From NCBI RefSeq assembly GCF_041154455.1, contig NZ_AP028664.1, positions 4,279,001 to 4,343,000 of the forward strand: a stretch of DNA of 64,000 bases. The letters are read 5' to 3'. The notes under the pieces are model-generated. The model saw only the letters and a program-made list of their open reading frames with translations. It was not told the DNA's origin and ran no database searches. Shown piece after piece: positions 51,151-60,748 of this stretch. The position numbers and the translations under genes are program-made. Source of the stretch: Variovorax sp. V213. GTDB taxonomy: Bacteria; Pseudomonadota; Gammaproteobacteria; Burkholderiales; Burkholderiaceae_C. Each line of letters opens with the position of its first letter. Within the stretch, counting starts at the first letter, position 1.

Positions 51151-51717
51151 ATGACGCTCAAGTCAGACATCGTCAACTTCCTGAAGCGCGACACCACCAT
51201 TCCCCGGCTGAATTTCGCCTTCAAGTCGTTCAAGGTGTACCCAAGTGCCTACCAGAACGACGTGGCCGATGCGATCAACAGCGAGGCCATCAAGCTTGGC
51301 GGTGCCGTGAAATCGGGCGCTGGCGCCAGCTACTACATGGGGTTCGACACGCTCGATCTCAGGCCCGGCTTCTCGATCTCGAATTCCAGCGACCAGGCCT
51401 ATCTGGTGCACGAATGCACGCACGCCCACCTGGACATCCAGAACACCGGCGTCCATTCGAGCCACGAGGACGAAGCTGCGGCCTACATTGCCGAAGCCAT
51501 GTACCTCGAAGCATTGGGAAAGCCGCCCCTCGGGTCGCAACCCATTCGAACCATTGCGCAAGGCATCGCCAAGGGCCTGCTGGCGGGCGGCTACGCCGTC
51601 GGAGGAGCCGATGTCATTGTCTTGACTGCGGTCATCGCAGCCCACCCGATCTACAAGGAACCCACCTACGACAGCAATGGGTTTCGCCGCAATTTCCTAA
51701 AGAACTGGATCCGGTGA
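51151..51717 (+). CDS. Small HExxH zincin-like protein of unknown function
   Basis: A 188-residue protein I cannot assign to a named family. It contains HECTH at residues 87-91, the zincin HExxH pattern, followed by DIQNTGVHSSHEDEAAAYIAEAMY, where a Glu at 106 or 108 could be the third zinc ligand. This matches short gluzincins ('minigluzincins'). There is no signal peptide. A hydrophobic stretch spans about 137-165. Base composition is slightly less GC-rich than its neighbours, in an accessory stretch next to unrelated genes, hinting at acquisition. The ATG at 51151 follows TCTGGAG at nine bases. It could be a peptidase or an effector-like enzyme. Confidence 0.7.
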   Translation: MTLKSDIVNFLKRDTTIPRLNFAFKSFKVYPSAYQNDVADAINSEAIKLGGAVKSGAGASYYMGFDTLDLRPGFSISNSSDQAYLVHECTHAHLDIQNTGVHSSHEDEAAAYIAEAMYLEALGKPPLGSQPIRTIAQGIAKGLLAGGYAVGGADVIVLTAVIAAHPIYKEPTYDSNGFRRNFLKNWIR

Positions 51718-51733
51718 CGCGCCTGCCACCGGC

Positions 51734-52024
51734 TCAAAGCTCCGTGCAATAGCAACTGACAGGCGCGCAAGCCAGCTGCGCCGCCAGCGCATCCCAAGCC
51801 CCCGACGCCACCGCGCCCGCGATATGCGCCTGATGATGGCCCCGCGATTCCCACGACTCGACCAGCGTGAACACGCAGGCGTTGTCGCTGCGCCCGAACA
51901 GCTGCACGCCCCGGCAGCCATCCGCCGACGGCAGAGACCGCTTGACCTGATGCATGAGCTCGGCGAAGGCAGAGGCGCCCTCGGGCTTGGCTTCGAAAGT
52001 GATGATGACGTTGATGGGGTCCAT
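51734..52024 (-). CDS. Antibiotic biosynthesis monooxygenase (ABM) domain protein
   Basis: A 96-residue single-domain protein of the dimeric alpha/beta ferredoxin-like ABM family. INVIITFEAKPEGASAFAELM, then GCRGVQLFGRSDNACVFTLVESWESRGHHQAHI is the typical beta-alpha-beta layout with the ESW motif. Relatives include quinol monooxygenases and many with unknown substrates. The start at 52024 fits the family; the open frame upstream is not similar. It is 16 bases from the convergent HExxH gene and 136 bases from the AraC regulator on the same strand, which could control it. Confidence 0.78.
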   Translation of the reverse strand: MDPINVIITFEAKPEGASAFAELMHQVKRSLPSADGCRGVQLFGRSDNACVFTLVESWESRGHHQAHIAGAVASGAWDALAAQLACAPVSCYCTEL

Positions 52025-52160
52025 GAAAATTTCGCCGTTGGCTTCAAAAGAAAAAGGAAGCAGGCAGGTTAGCCAGCGCCCTCCCCCGCGCCAAGGCGCG
52101 AAGCTGCGAACAAATTGATCATGGCTGCGAAGAAGAATCAAGAATGCAGCCGCGCCGGCA

Positions 52161-53105
52161 TCAGCCCGACTGCACGCGCCGCACGTACTCCGCGGGCGTT
52201 GCCTCGAACCGCCTGCGGAACGCGCGGTTGAAATGCGCCGCGCTCTCGAATCCCACCTTCGCGGCCGCATCGCCGGGACGCAGCCCGGCGCCCAGCATCA
52301 GCACGCGCGCCTCTTCCAGGCGCAGGTCGCGGATGCAACGCATCGGCGTGACCCCGGCCACCTCGCGAAAACTGTGCGCGAAGTGCGAAGGGCTCATGTG
52401 CACGTGGCTGGCGATCTCGGCCACCGACAGCGGCCGGCCCAGATGGCGGCGCATGAAGGCAATGGCCGTTTGTATGCGTGCTCCGGCCTTCGTGACCGCG
52501 CCCGCGCTGCGAATGGCGGCCGCCGCCTCGGAGCGCAGCAGCCGCAGCACGATCTCTTCGACGGCCAGCGGCGCGAGCGTGCGGCGGTCCACTGGGTCGT
52601 CGACCGCCAGCAGCAGGCGGGCGAAGGCCTCGACCACCTCCGGCCCCACCGAGGCGGTGAAGGTCTCGGTCACGCGTGCGGGCTCGGCCAGCGTACCGCT
52701 TTCCGCCAGCGCGACGAAAGACTTGACCAGCACGTCGGGCGGCAGATCGAGATGAATGGCGAGGTACGGCGCTTCGGCGCTCGCCCCGACGACCGTGCCG
52801 AGGCACGCGGCCTCGGCCCCGAGCACCAGGCACTGCGTGGCGCCGTAGTCGAGCGAGCGACGGTCGCCACCGAGGTGCGCGGTCTTGCGGCCCTGCAGGA
52901 CCACCACCACGCCCGGCGTGAGGCGCTGGGTTTTCTCGTAGCGGATCGGGCGCGAGAACCGGTAGCAGCGCAGGCCCGGGTACAGCGCGTCGGTGCGGCC
53001 GTCCGCAGGGGTACGCGCCGCGACCATGTCGCGCAGGCGGGCCCAGGCGGTGGGAACGGCGGCCTCGTCGGGCCTGGTGTTGTCGGCAACCTGCGGAGCG
53101 GGCAT
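52161..53105 (-). CDS. AraC-family transcriptional regulator (AraC_N type)
   Basis: A 314-residue regulator. The N-terminal half (about 35-190) has the AraC_N look, YRFSRPIRYEKTQRLTPGVVVVLQGRK, followed by the double helix-turn-helix at about 215-312: RPLSVAEIASHVHMSPSHFAHSFREVAG and LEEARVLML...AAKVGFESAAHFNRAFRRRFEATPAEY. Regulators with this N-terminal domain often control a neighbouring oxidoreductase or monooxygenase gene. Its own downstream neighbour is the ABM protein. The ligand is unknown. Confidence 0.88.
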   Translation of the reverse strand: MPAPQVADNTRPDEAAVPTAWARLRDMVAARTPADGRTDALYPGLRCYRFSRPIRYEKTQRLTPGVVVVLQGRKTAHLGGDRRSLDYGATQCLVLGAEAACLGTVVGASAEAPYLAIHLDLPPDVLVKSFVALAESGTLAEPARVTETFTASVGPEVVEAFARLLLAVDDPVDRRTLAPLAVEEIVLRLLRSEAAAAIRSAGAVTKAGARIQTAIAFMRRHLGRPLSVAEIASHVHMSPSHFAHSFREVAGVTPMRCIRDLRLEEARVLMLGAGLRPGDAAAKVGFESAAHFNRAFRRRFEATPAEYVRRVQSG

Positions 53106-53312
53106 CGGCTTGTCGTGGAGAAGAAAGCGGGATGCGCAGGGTAGCCGGTCGGCGGGCGCCCGCTGGCGGGGTGCGCTGTTGTTGGCGCTATGGGGCGCTG
53201 AAGGTGTTCCGTTGCAGCGCGCCGGTTTGACCTACCCGACGACTCGTACCCAGACCGATATTCCGTCGTTCACCGACGCCATCGCCAAGCTGTTGCCGTA
53301 GCCCCGGCTTCG
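53106..53312. other. Intergenic region with a coding-like tail on the plus strand
   Basis: These 207 bases lie between the AraC regulator (reading away) and the end of the phospholipase gene. The last hundred bases on the plus strand read as a natural-looking C terminus, LTYPTTRTQTDIPSFTDAIAKLLP, ending in TAG at 53299-53301. No start or upstream domain is left. It may be a gene remnant or chance; I cannot assign a family. Confidence 0.3.
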
Positions 53313-55664
53313 TCAGAAGCGGTCAGGCAGCCCCATGGCCGGATCACTCACCGAGTGCCGGCCGGTCTCGATGCGGCCGGCAAAGCGCCGGTAGAAAGAC
53401 GCGTCGGCATCGCAGGTGACCACGAAGTCGTACCACTGGCCGCTGGCATCCAGGCTCCAGCGCATGTGGGTGTCGCCGCCGCCCTTGACGCGCACGCTCC
53501 ATGAGCCGTCGGGGTTGTTGCCGTACACGCCCTTGTCTTCGTTGGCCTGCTCGTTGTTGCCGTTGCGGTCCCTGCCACCGGCCTGGAAGGCGTCGGGGCG
53601 CGGATAGGCCCTGTTCGACTGCACGGTGAAGCGGCAATCGCGCTGGCCGTCGTTGCGCATCTGCAAATAGACGTCGCCGCGACGCGAGTCGTAGGCGACC
53701 CGAATTTCGGGCGCGGGCGCACCTCCGGCGCGCAGCCGGTTCAGGTCGCCCTTGAACTGGCGGTGAAAGCCGTTGGGGCCGAGCACCCACAGGTCGTACA
53801 GCCCGGCGTTGTCGGTCATGGCGCTCCAATAGCCGTCGAGTTGCTTGCCGGGCTCGACCGCATAGCGGCGCGGCAGGCGGTCCGCCAGGTTCAGCTTGTC
53901 GTAGACGTGGAACACGGCGGCAGCCTTGCCGCTGTTGGCAAACAGCAGCTGCACGCGGCCGTTGAGCGAATCGCTGCGCGCGCTGGCGTGCAGCTCGTAG
54001 GGCAGCGCACGCGAGGGGCGCACGCCGGTGGCCTGTGCCGGCAAGGCGGCGTCGGGCGACGGCACGATGCCCGGCAGCGCCTGCTGCGCTGCAGTGAGCG
54101 CATCGGCTTCGGCCTTGGTCTTGCGCCCGGCCAGGGCGGGCAGCGGCTCGTCGTTGGGACGCTCGAAGTTGAAGGCGCTGGTCAGGTCGCTGCACACGGC
54201 GCGGCGGTATTTGCTGATCTGCGGCTCGGCCACGCCGAAGCACTTTTCCAGGAACATCAGCGTCGAGGTGTGGTCGCAGACTTGCGAGTTGACCCAGCCG
54301 CCGCGGCTCCACGGCGAGACCACCCACATCGGCACGCGCGGGCCGGGGCCGTAGGGCCGGCCGTCCATGGCGGGCTGCTTGGGCGTGGCCGGCGTGTAGT
54401 TGTGATATTCGACGGCCACGTCGGCCTCGGCCAGCGTGGTGGCGCCGGCCAGCGAGCCGTCGGGGTTGCGCGACGGCACCGCGGGCGAAGGCAGGTGGTC
54501 GAAGAAGCCGTCGTTCTCGTCGAAGTTGATGAGCAGCACGGTCTTGCTCCAGACCTCGGGGTTGGAGGTCAGCGCGTCCAGCACTTCCTGCACATACCAG
54601 CCGCCCTTGGCCGGGCTCGACGGTCCCGGGTGCTCGCTGTAGGCCGAAGGCGAAATGATCCACGACACCGCGGGCAAGGTGCCGTTGCGGATGTCTTCAC
54701 GAAAGGTCTCGAGAAAGCCGTACGGCATGGTGTTGCCGAAGCCCTTGGCCAGCGGGCTGAGCGGGTCGTCGATGGCCGCGTCGTAGAAAGGCCCGGCCGC
54801 GGTCACCGGCTGCGTGATGTCGGTCGCCGGCACATACACCGGGCGGCGCGCCGCCGGCATCTGCTCGACCGCAGTTCGCCAGTGGCGAAAGCTCATCATC
54901 TCGTTGCAGCCGAAGTTGTCGATCAGGCTCTGGTAGACCTTCCATTTCACGCCGGCTTTCTCGAGCCGGTCGGCATAGGTGGTCCAGGTCCAGCCTTCGG
55001 TGGAGGCGCCAATGTCGTTGCCGGCGTTGAACTGGTTGTTCAGCACCGCCAGTTGCACCTTGCTGCCGTCGACGGGGCTGGTGCCGTTGGGCCCGTTGGT
55101 GCCGCTCCAGTAGAACAGGCGGTTGGCAATGGTGCCGGTGTGCATGCCGCAGTGGTAGTGGTCGCACAGCGTGAAGGCCTCGGCCAGCGCGCGCTGGAAC
55201 GGCACTTCGGCGGTGTCGTAGTAGCCCATCGACAGCAGGTTCTTCACGTCGGGCCACTTGAACATGCGGCCATGGTCCCAGGCGGCCTGAGAATCGGACC
55301 AGCCGTGCGGCGTGCTGCCCGCGCGCTGCGCGTTGCCCTTGGTCTCGTCGAGGCGGTAGGGCGTGTAGGTGCTGGGCGGCGTGGTCTTGGTGTAGGTCTG
55401 GTGGAAGATGGTCTTGCCGTTGGGCGCCGGCACGGCAAAGCGGTCGCCATAGCCGCGCACGCCCTTGAAGGTGCCAAAGTAGCTGTCGAAGGAGCGGTTC
55501 TCCTGCATCAGCAGCACCACGTGCTTCACGTCCTTGATGGTGCCGGTCTCGTGGTGCGCCGGAATGGCCAGCGCGCGGCGAATGCTCGGGGGAAAGGTCG
55601 CCAGCGTGGCGGCGGCGATGCCGGTGCCGGTGGCGCTGTGAAGAAACTTGCGGCGTGTGGTCAT
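53313..55664 (-). CDS. Phosphocholine-type phospholipase C, Tat-exported
   Basis: A 783-residue secreted phospholipase C of the PlcH/PlcN family (phosphoesterase domain followed by two C-terminal DUF756 domains). The N terminus has a twin-arginine signal, TTRRKFLHSATGTGI, ending at about residue 33. The catalytic domain carries KHVVLLMQENRSFDSYFG with the nucleophile region, HCGMHTG-type histidines, NFDENDGFFDHLPSP and GPRVPMWVVSPWSRGG. DUF756 repeats occupy roughly 565-780. The enzyme would hydrolyse phosphatidylcholine or sphingomyelin outside the cytoplasm and release phosphocholine. Three 11-bp-spaced Pho-box-like repeats lie 47-75 bases upstream, suggesting induction at low phosphate. 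Confidence 0.92.
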   Translation of the reverse strand: MTTRRKFLHSATGTGIAAATLATFPPSIRRALAIPAHHETGTIKDVKHVVLLMQENRSFDSYFGTFKGVRGYGDRFAVPAPNGKTIFHQTYTKTTPPSTYTPYRLDETKGNAQRAGSTPHGWSDSQAAWDHGRMFKWPDVKNLLSMGYYDTAEVPFQRALAEAFTLCDHYHCGMHTGTIANRLFYWSGTNGPNGTSPVDGSKVQLAVLNNQFNAGNDIGASTEGWTWTTYADRLEKAGVKWKVYQSLIDNFGCNEMMSFRHWRTAVEQMPAARRPVYVPATDITQPVTAAGPFYDAAIDDPLSPLAKGFGNTMPYGFLETFREDIRNGTLPAVSWIISPSAYSEHPGPSSPAKGGWYVQEVLDALTSNPEVWSKTVLLINFDENDGFFDHLPSPAVPSRNPDGSLAGATTLAEADVAVEYHNYTPATPKQPAMDGRPYGPGPRVPMWVVSPWSRGGWVNSQVCDHTSTLMFLEKCFGVAEPQISKYRRAVCSDLTSAFNFERPNDEPLPALAGRKTKAEADALTAAQQALPGIVPSPDAALPAQATGVRPSRALPYELHASARSDSLNGRVQLLFANSGKAAAVFHVYDKLNLADRLPRRYAVEPGKQLDGYWSAMTDNAGLYDLWVLGPNGFHRQFKGDLNRLRAGGAPAPEIRVAYDSRRGDVYLQMRNDGQRDCRFTVQSNRAYPRPDAFQAGGRDRNGNNEQANEDKGVYGNNPDGSWSVRVKGGGDTHMRWSLDASGQWYDFVVTCDADASFYRRFAGRIETGRHSVSDPAMGLPDRF

Positions 55665-55710
55665 GGCGGTGTCCGGTTCCTATCGACGGCCCCCAGCGTA
55701 CGAAGCGGCT

Positions 55711-55739
55711 GTGACACCGCGATGTAGCGGCGATGACGC
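55711..55739 (-). promoter_or_regulatory. Pho-box-like direct repeats upstream of the phospholipase C gene
   Basis: On the minus strand GCGTCAT, GCTACAT and GTGTCAC follow one another with four-base gaps, an exact 11-bp period. The E. coli Pho box is CTGTCAT with the same spacing; units one and three match five of seven positions, the middle unit fewer. A weak -10 candidate TACGCT lies ten bases downstream of the last unit, the distance usual for PhoB-activated promoters. The array also lies close to the wspR stop (55742). Confidence 0.5.
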
Positions 55740-55741
55740 CG

Positions 55742-56775
<1,034 letters not shown>

Positions 56776-56779
<4 letters not shown>

Positions 56780-57816
56780 GGTGACCCCCCGGGTTCGGTC
56801 TGGGTGGAAAGAACATGGCACAGCTGCGCCGCAATCGCTTCGATCGGAAGCACATCGACCGCGGCATCCATCGCAACCGCCGCCTTGGGCATGCCATAGA
56901 CGGCACTGCTGGCCTGGTCCTGAGCAATGGTGTAGTGGCCTTTGTCGCGCAAGGCTTTCAGGCCGTGCGCACCGTCGCGCCCCATGCCGGTCAGCAGCAC
57001 ACCGACGACCTCGCCGCGCCACAGCGCGCAGGCACTGTGAAAGAACACGTCGACCGACGGGCGGTACACATAGCTCTGCGGCGCGCGCGTGTAGGCGAGC
57101 CGCTCGCGCGCGACCAGCCGCAGATGGTCGTTGGTCGCAGCAAGCAGCACCCTGCCGGGCGATGGCCGATCGCCTTCGCGGGCCAGCTCGACCGGCAGCG
57201 CCGAATGCTGCGCCAGCCAGTGCGCCATGCCGGCGGCAAACTGTTCGTCGACATGCTGGACGATGACGATGGCAGCGGGAAAGTCCGCCGGCAGGCCGCG
57301 CAGCAGCGTGGCCAGCGCCGCCGGGCCGCCCGCCGACGCGCCGATGGCGACCAGGCGTTCCGGCCGGCGCGCTCCAGGTTCCGCTGCAACCCGCGCGCCG
57401 CCGACAGTGGACGGGCTGCGGTCGCCGATCAGCCGGGCGATGATCTCGATCTTTGCCAGCACGGCCGCAGCACCGGCCCGCGGATCATCGTTCCCGATGG
57501 CCGGCGCATCGACGACGTCGAGCGCCCCGTGGCCCATCGCCTCGAAGATGCGGGCGGTGTTGGCGCCCATGTCGGCGGTGACGAGCAGGATGGCGCACGG
57601 GGTCGCGGACATGATGCGGCGCGTGGCTTCGATGCCGTCCATTTCGGGCATCAGCAGGTCCATGAGGATGAGGTCCGGCTTCAATTCGGCGCAGCGCTGC
57701 ACGGCCTGCGCGCCGTTCCCGGCCACCCAGACCACGTGGTGCTCCGGCCGCAGCGCCAGCACGCGCCGCAGGGCCTCCACCGCCATCGGCAGGTCGTTGA
57801 CGATGGCGATCTTCAT
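56776..57816 (-). CDS. wspF: WspF, CheB-like protein-glutamate methylesterase
   Basis: Demethylates the receptor WspA and so resets the signal; in other bacteria its loss locks the system on and gives wrinkly colonies. The 346 residues have a receiver domain with Asp 53 (LMDLLMPEMDG) and a CheB methylesterase domain with the catalytic triad: Ser in GASAGGPAAL near 160, His in VIVQHVDEQF, Asp in TGMGRDGAHGL. SSAVYGMPKAA near the end is also typical. It overlaps wspE and wspR by four bases each. Confidence 0.95.
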
Positions 57817-60050
57817 GCGACGGCCTCGCCGATCAGGTCGACCACCGCCTGGAGCAGCGTCTCGTCGTGAAAGCTGCCCTTGGTCAGGTAGTGGTCGGCG
57901 CCGGCCTCCAGTCCGCGGCGGTGATCTTCGGCGCGGTCCTTGTACGACATGATCATGACCGGCAGGGACTTCAGGTTGGGGTTCTTCTTGACCAGGGCCA
58001 CCAGTTCGATGCCGTCCAGGCGCGGCATGTCGACGTCGGTCACCAGCAGGTCGAAGTGGCCGGTGCGCACGGCGTTCCAGCCGTCCATGCCGTCGACGGC
58101 AACCTCGACCTCGTAGCCGTGCTGCGCAAGCAGCTTGCGTTCGAGTTCGCGCACCGTCAGCGAGTCGTCGACCACCAGCACGCGCTTGCGCCTTCTTCCA
58201 TCGACGGCGGCATGGCCCGGCTGGGCCTGGCTCAGATGGCCGGATGCGATGAGCTTCTGCACGGAGCGGATCATGTCCTCGACGTCGATGATGAGCACCG
58301 GCGAGCCGTCTTCCATCAACGCACCGGCACTGATGTCCTTGATCTTGCCCAGGCGCGGATCGAGCGCGTGCACCACGAGCTCACGCTCGCCCAGGAAGCG
58401 GTCCACCACCACGCCATAGGTCTCGCCGTGGTCGCCGATGACGACCACCGCCAGGTCGCCGCCGGCGGCCTGGGGCTCCTGCACCTGCAGGATCTGGTGC
58501 GCGGTCACGAGCCCGATGCGCCGCCCGTCGACCTCGATGTGCTGCCGGCCTTCGAGCAGTTCGACCTGCCCCGGCGCGACTTTCGAGGCGCGGACGATGC
58601 GCGCCAGCGGGAAGGCATAAGGCTCGCCGCCGATGTCCGCAAGCAAGGTGCGCACGACCGAGAGGGTGAGCGGCAATTGCAGCTGAAAACGCGTGCCCTG
58701 CCCGGCCTGCGTCGACACGCGCACGCTGCCGCGCACCTGCTTCACCATGTCCTGCACGGCGTCCAGCCCCACGCCACGGCCCGACATGTCGGTGACGCGA
58801 TTGCTGAGCGTGAAGCCGGGCAGGAACAGGAACTCCAGCAGCTCGGCCTCCGACAGCTCGGCCGCAAGCTCGGCCTTGGTGTGATTGCGCTCGACCACGG
58901 CGCGGCGCATCGCGTCGAGGGAGATGCCCCGTCCGTCGTCGGAGACGGAGATTTCGAGCGCCCCGGCGCTGTGGCGCGCTTCGAGCCGGACGACGCCTTC
59001 CGCCGGCTTGCCCGCGGCAAGGCGCTGCTCGGGCGACTCGATGCCGTGGTCGATCGCATTGCGCAACAGGTGGCCCAGCGGGGCGTCCAGCCTCTCGAGC
59101 ACGTCGCGGTCCACCGGCGTCGCGGCACCGACGATCTCGAGCCGGACCTGCTTGCCGAGCGAGCGGCCGAGGTCGCGCAGCATGCGCGGCGTGGCGTGCA
59201 CACCGTCGGCGAAGGGCCGCATGCGACAGGCCACCGCCTCGTCGTACAGCCGGCGCGACAGGTCCGCCGAGCGCCGCTCGAAAGTCTCCACGTCGGCGAG
59301 CCCCTCCGCCAGCAGCTGCTCGCACTCGACGACGCGCCGCTTGATCTCGTGCAGTTCAATCCGGGCGCGCTCTTCCGCAGATGCCGTCGCCGCGGCGTGG
59401 TCGTGGAGCGCGTCGAGCCTTTGCACGGCCTCGTGCTGCAGCCGCTTGAGCCGCAGCAGCGAGTCGGCGAAGGGCCGGAGCCAGCGCGCGGCCACCAGCG
59501 ATTCGCCGGCCAGGCCGAGCAGCCGGTTCAGGTTGTCGGCGCTGACGCGCACGACACGGTCCGGGGCGGTGCCTCCGGGCATGGCGGCAGGCGCCCTCAA
59601 AAGGGCCTCCTCCGATGCGGGCTCCACCGCTTCCGGCGCCGGATCGCTCTTGCCGTCGTCCTGCATCGCGATTTCCAGCGCCTGGACGAATGCCTTCACC
59701 TGCGGCGAGTCGAGGGGCTCCATCTCCGGGGAATGGGCAAAGCGCGCGAGCAGGTCCACGCCGCCGAGCAGCAGGTCGATGTGGCCCTGGCGCAATCGCA
59801 GCCGGCCTTCCTGCGCGGCGACGAAGCAGTCTTCCATGGCGTGGGCCACGCCGACCGCGGCGGCGATGTCGACGATGCGTGCGGCGCCCTTGAGCGAATG
59901 GGCGGCGCGCATGCAGGCCTCGAGCTGATCGGCCGCCTCCGGGTCCCGCTCCAGGGCGAGCAGCCCCGCCGTCAGCAAGGGCGCCTGGTTCTCGACCTCG
60001 ACGCGGAACAGCTCCAGCATCGACAGTTCGCTGAGATCTTGGGCGGTCAC
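57813..60050 (-). CDS. wspE: WspE, hybrid CheA-like histidine kinase with receiver domain
   Basis: Kinase that phosphorylates WspR and WspF. The 745 residues start with an HPt domain (His about 51 in AAHSLKGAARIVD) and lack a long CheY-binding P2 region. A long helical dimerisation-like part leads into the HATPase with HLLRNAIDHGIESPEQR near 335 and DDGRGISLDA. A CheW-like P5 domain follows (about 460-590). The C-terminal receiver has Asp about 672 in VTDVDMPRLDG. The start is a GTG (60048-60050) overlapping the wspD stop as GTGA. Confidence 0.95.
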   Translation of the reverse strand: MTAQDLSELSMLELFRVEVENQAPLLTAGLLALERDPEAADQLEACMRAAHSLKGAARIVDIAAAVGVAHAMEDCFVAAQEGRLRLRQGHIDLLLGGVDLLARFAHSPEMEPLDSPQVKAFVQALEIAMQDDGKSDPAPEAVEPASEEALLRAPAAMPGGTAPDRVVRVSADNLNRLLGLAGESLVAARWLRPFADSLLRLKRLQHEAVQRLDALHDHAAATASAEERARIELHEIKRRVVECEQLLAEGLADVETFERRSADLSRRLYDEAVACRMRPFADGVHATPRMLRDLGRSLGKQVRLEIVGAATPVDRDVLERLDAPLGHLLRNAIDHGIESPEQRLAAGKPAEGVVRLEARHSAGALEISVSDDGRGISLDAMRRAVVERNHTKAELAAELSEAELLEFLFLPGFTLSNRVTDMSGRGVGLDAVQDMVKQVRGSVRVSTQAGQGTRFQLQLPLTLSVVRTLLADIGGEPYAFPLARIVRASKVAPGQVELLEGRQHIEVDGRRIGLVTAHQILQVQEPQAAGGDLAVVVIGDHGETYGVVVDRFLGERELVVHALDPRLGKIKDISAGALMEDGSPVLIIDVEDMIRSVQKLIASGHLSQAQPGHAAVDGRRRKRVLVVDDSLTVRELERKLLAQHGYEVEVAVDGMDGWNAVRTGHFDLLVTDVDMPRLDGIELVALVKKNPNLKSLPVMIMSYKDRAEDHRRGLEAGADHYLTKGSFHDETLLQAVVDLIGEAVA

Positions 60051-60745
60051 GCCAGGCTCCGGTGAAGTGTGTAGAACAGCAATTGCTCGTCGAGCAGGCC
60101 CACCGAGTGCTCATGCCACGCGAGGATCGCCTTCGAGTAAGGGGCGGTGGCGCGCGCAACGGTGGCCGGCACCTCCTTCAACGTGGCGGGATCGAAGCGC
60201 GCAATGCCGTGCATTTCGTCCACTGCAAAGCCGAGCCGCTGGCCGTCGAGGCCGATCACCACCAGGCGCCGCAATGCCTCGCGCTGGCGCGCGTGTCCGC
60301 CCTCCGCAGCGCGCACCAGGCCGAGCATGCTGCCGAGCAGCACGCAGACCAGCAGTTCGCCGCGCACATTGGCCACGCCCTGCACGATGCCTCCGCGCCG
60401 CCCGGGCAGCGAATGGATCGCAGGCAGGGCCGCAACTTCCAGCAAGACCTGCGTCGGCAGGGCCAGCCATTCGGTCCCGATGCGAAAGACGATCGCCGAG
60501 TCCACATCGGCCTGGCCGGCCTTGGGGGCCTGTGCCATGTGGCGTGTGCACTCGGCGAGGTACTCGGGCGGCGCCTCCCGATCCAGCAGGGCCAGCGCGG
60601 CGGCGCCATGGACGGGACACCGGTTGCAGTGCACGTGCTGCTTGAGTTGCGGGCAGGTGCCATCGCCCTGCACGCCGATGCGATTCCAGCAATCGTCGAT
60701 GGCGGCATGCCCGGAGCCTTCAGCAAGCATCGGTGCGGCGTCCAT
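60047..60745 (-). CDS. wspD: WspD, CheW-like coupling protein
   Basis: A scaffold that couples the receptor WspA to WspE. The 232 residues have an N-terminal extension of about 70 residues with a Cys-rich patch (CPQLKQHVHCNRCPVHGAAA), as in other WspD proteins, then a CheW domain from about 78 (FRIGTEWLALPTQVLLEVA, GRRGGIVQGVANVRGELLVCV). The four cysteine/histidine residues of the extension could bind a metal, but that is speculation. The start at 60745 is three bases after the wspC stop. Confidence 0.92.
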   Translation of the reverse strand: MDAAPMLAEGSGHAAIDDCWNRIGVQGDGTCPQLKQHVHCNRCPVHGAAALALLDREAPPEYLAECTRHMAQAPKAGQADVDSAIVFRIGTEWLALPTQVLLEVAALPAIHSLPGRRGGIVQGVANVRGELLVCVLLGSMLGLVRAAEGGHARQREALRRLVVIGLDGQRLGFAVDEMHGIARFDPATLKEVPATVARATAPYSKAILAWHEHSVGLLDEQLLFYTLHRSLA

Positions 60746-60748
60746 CGG

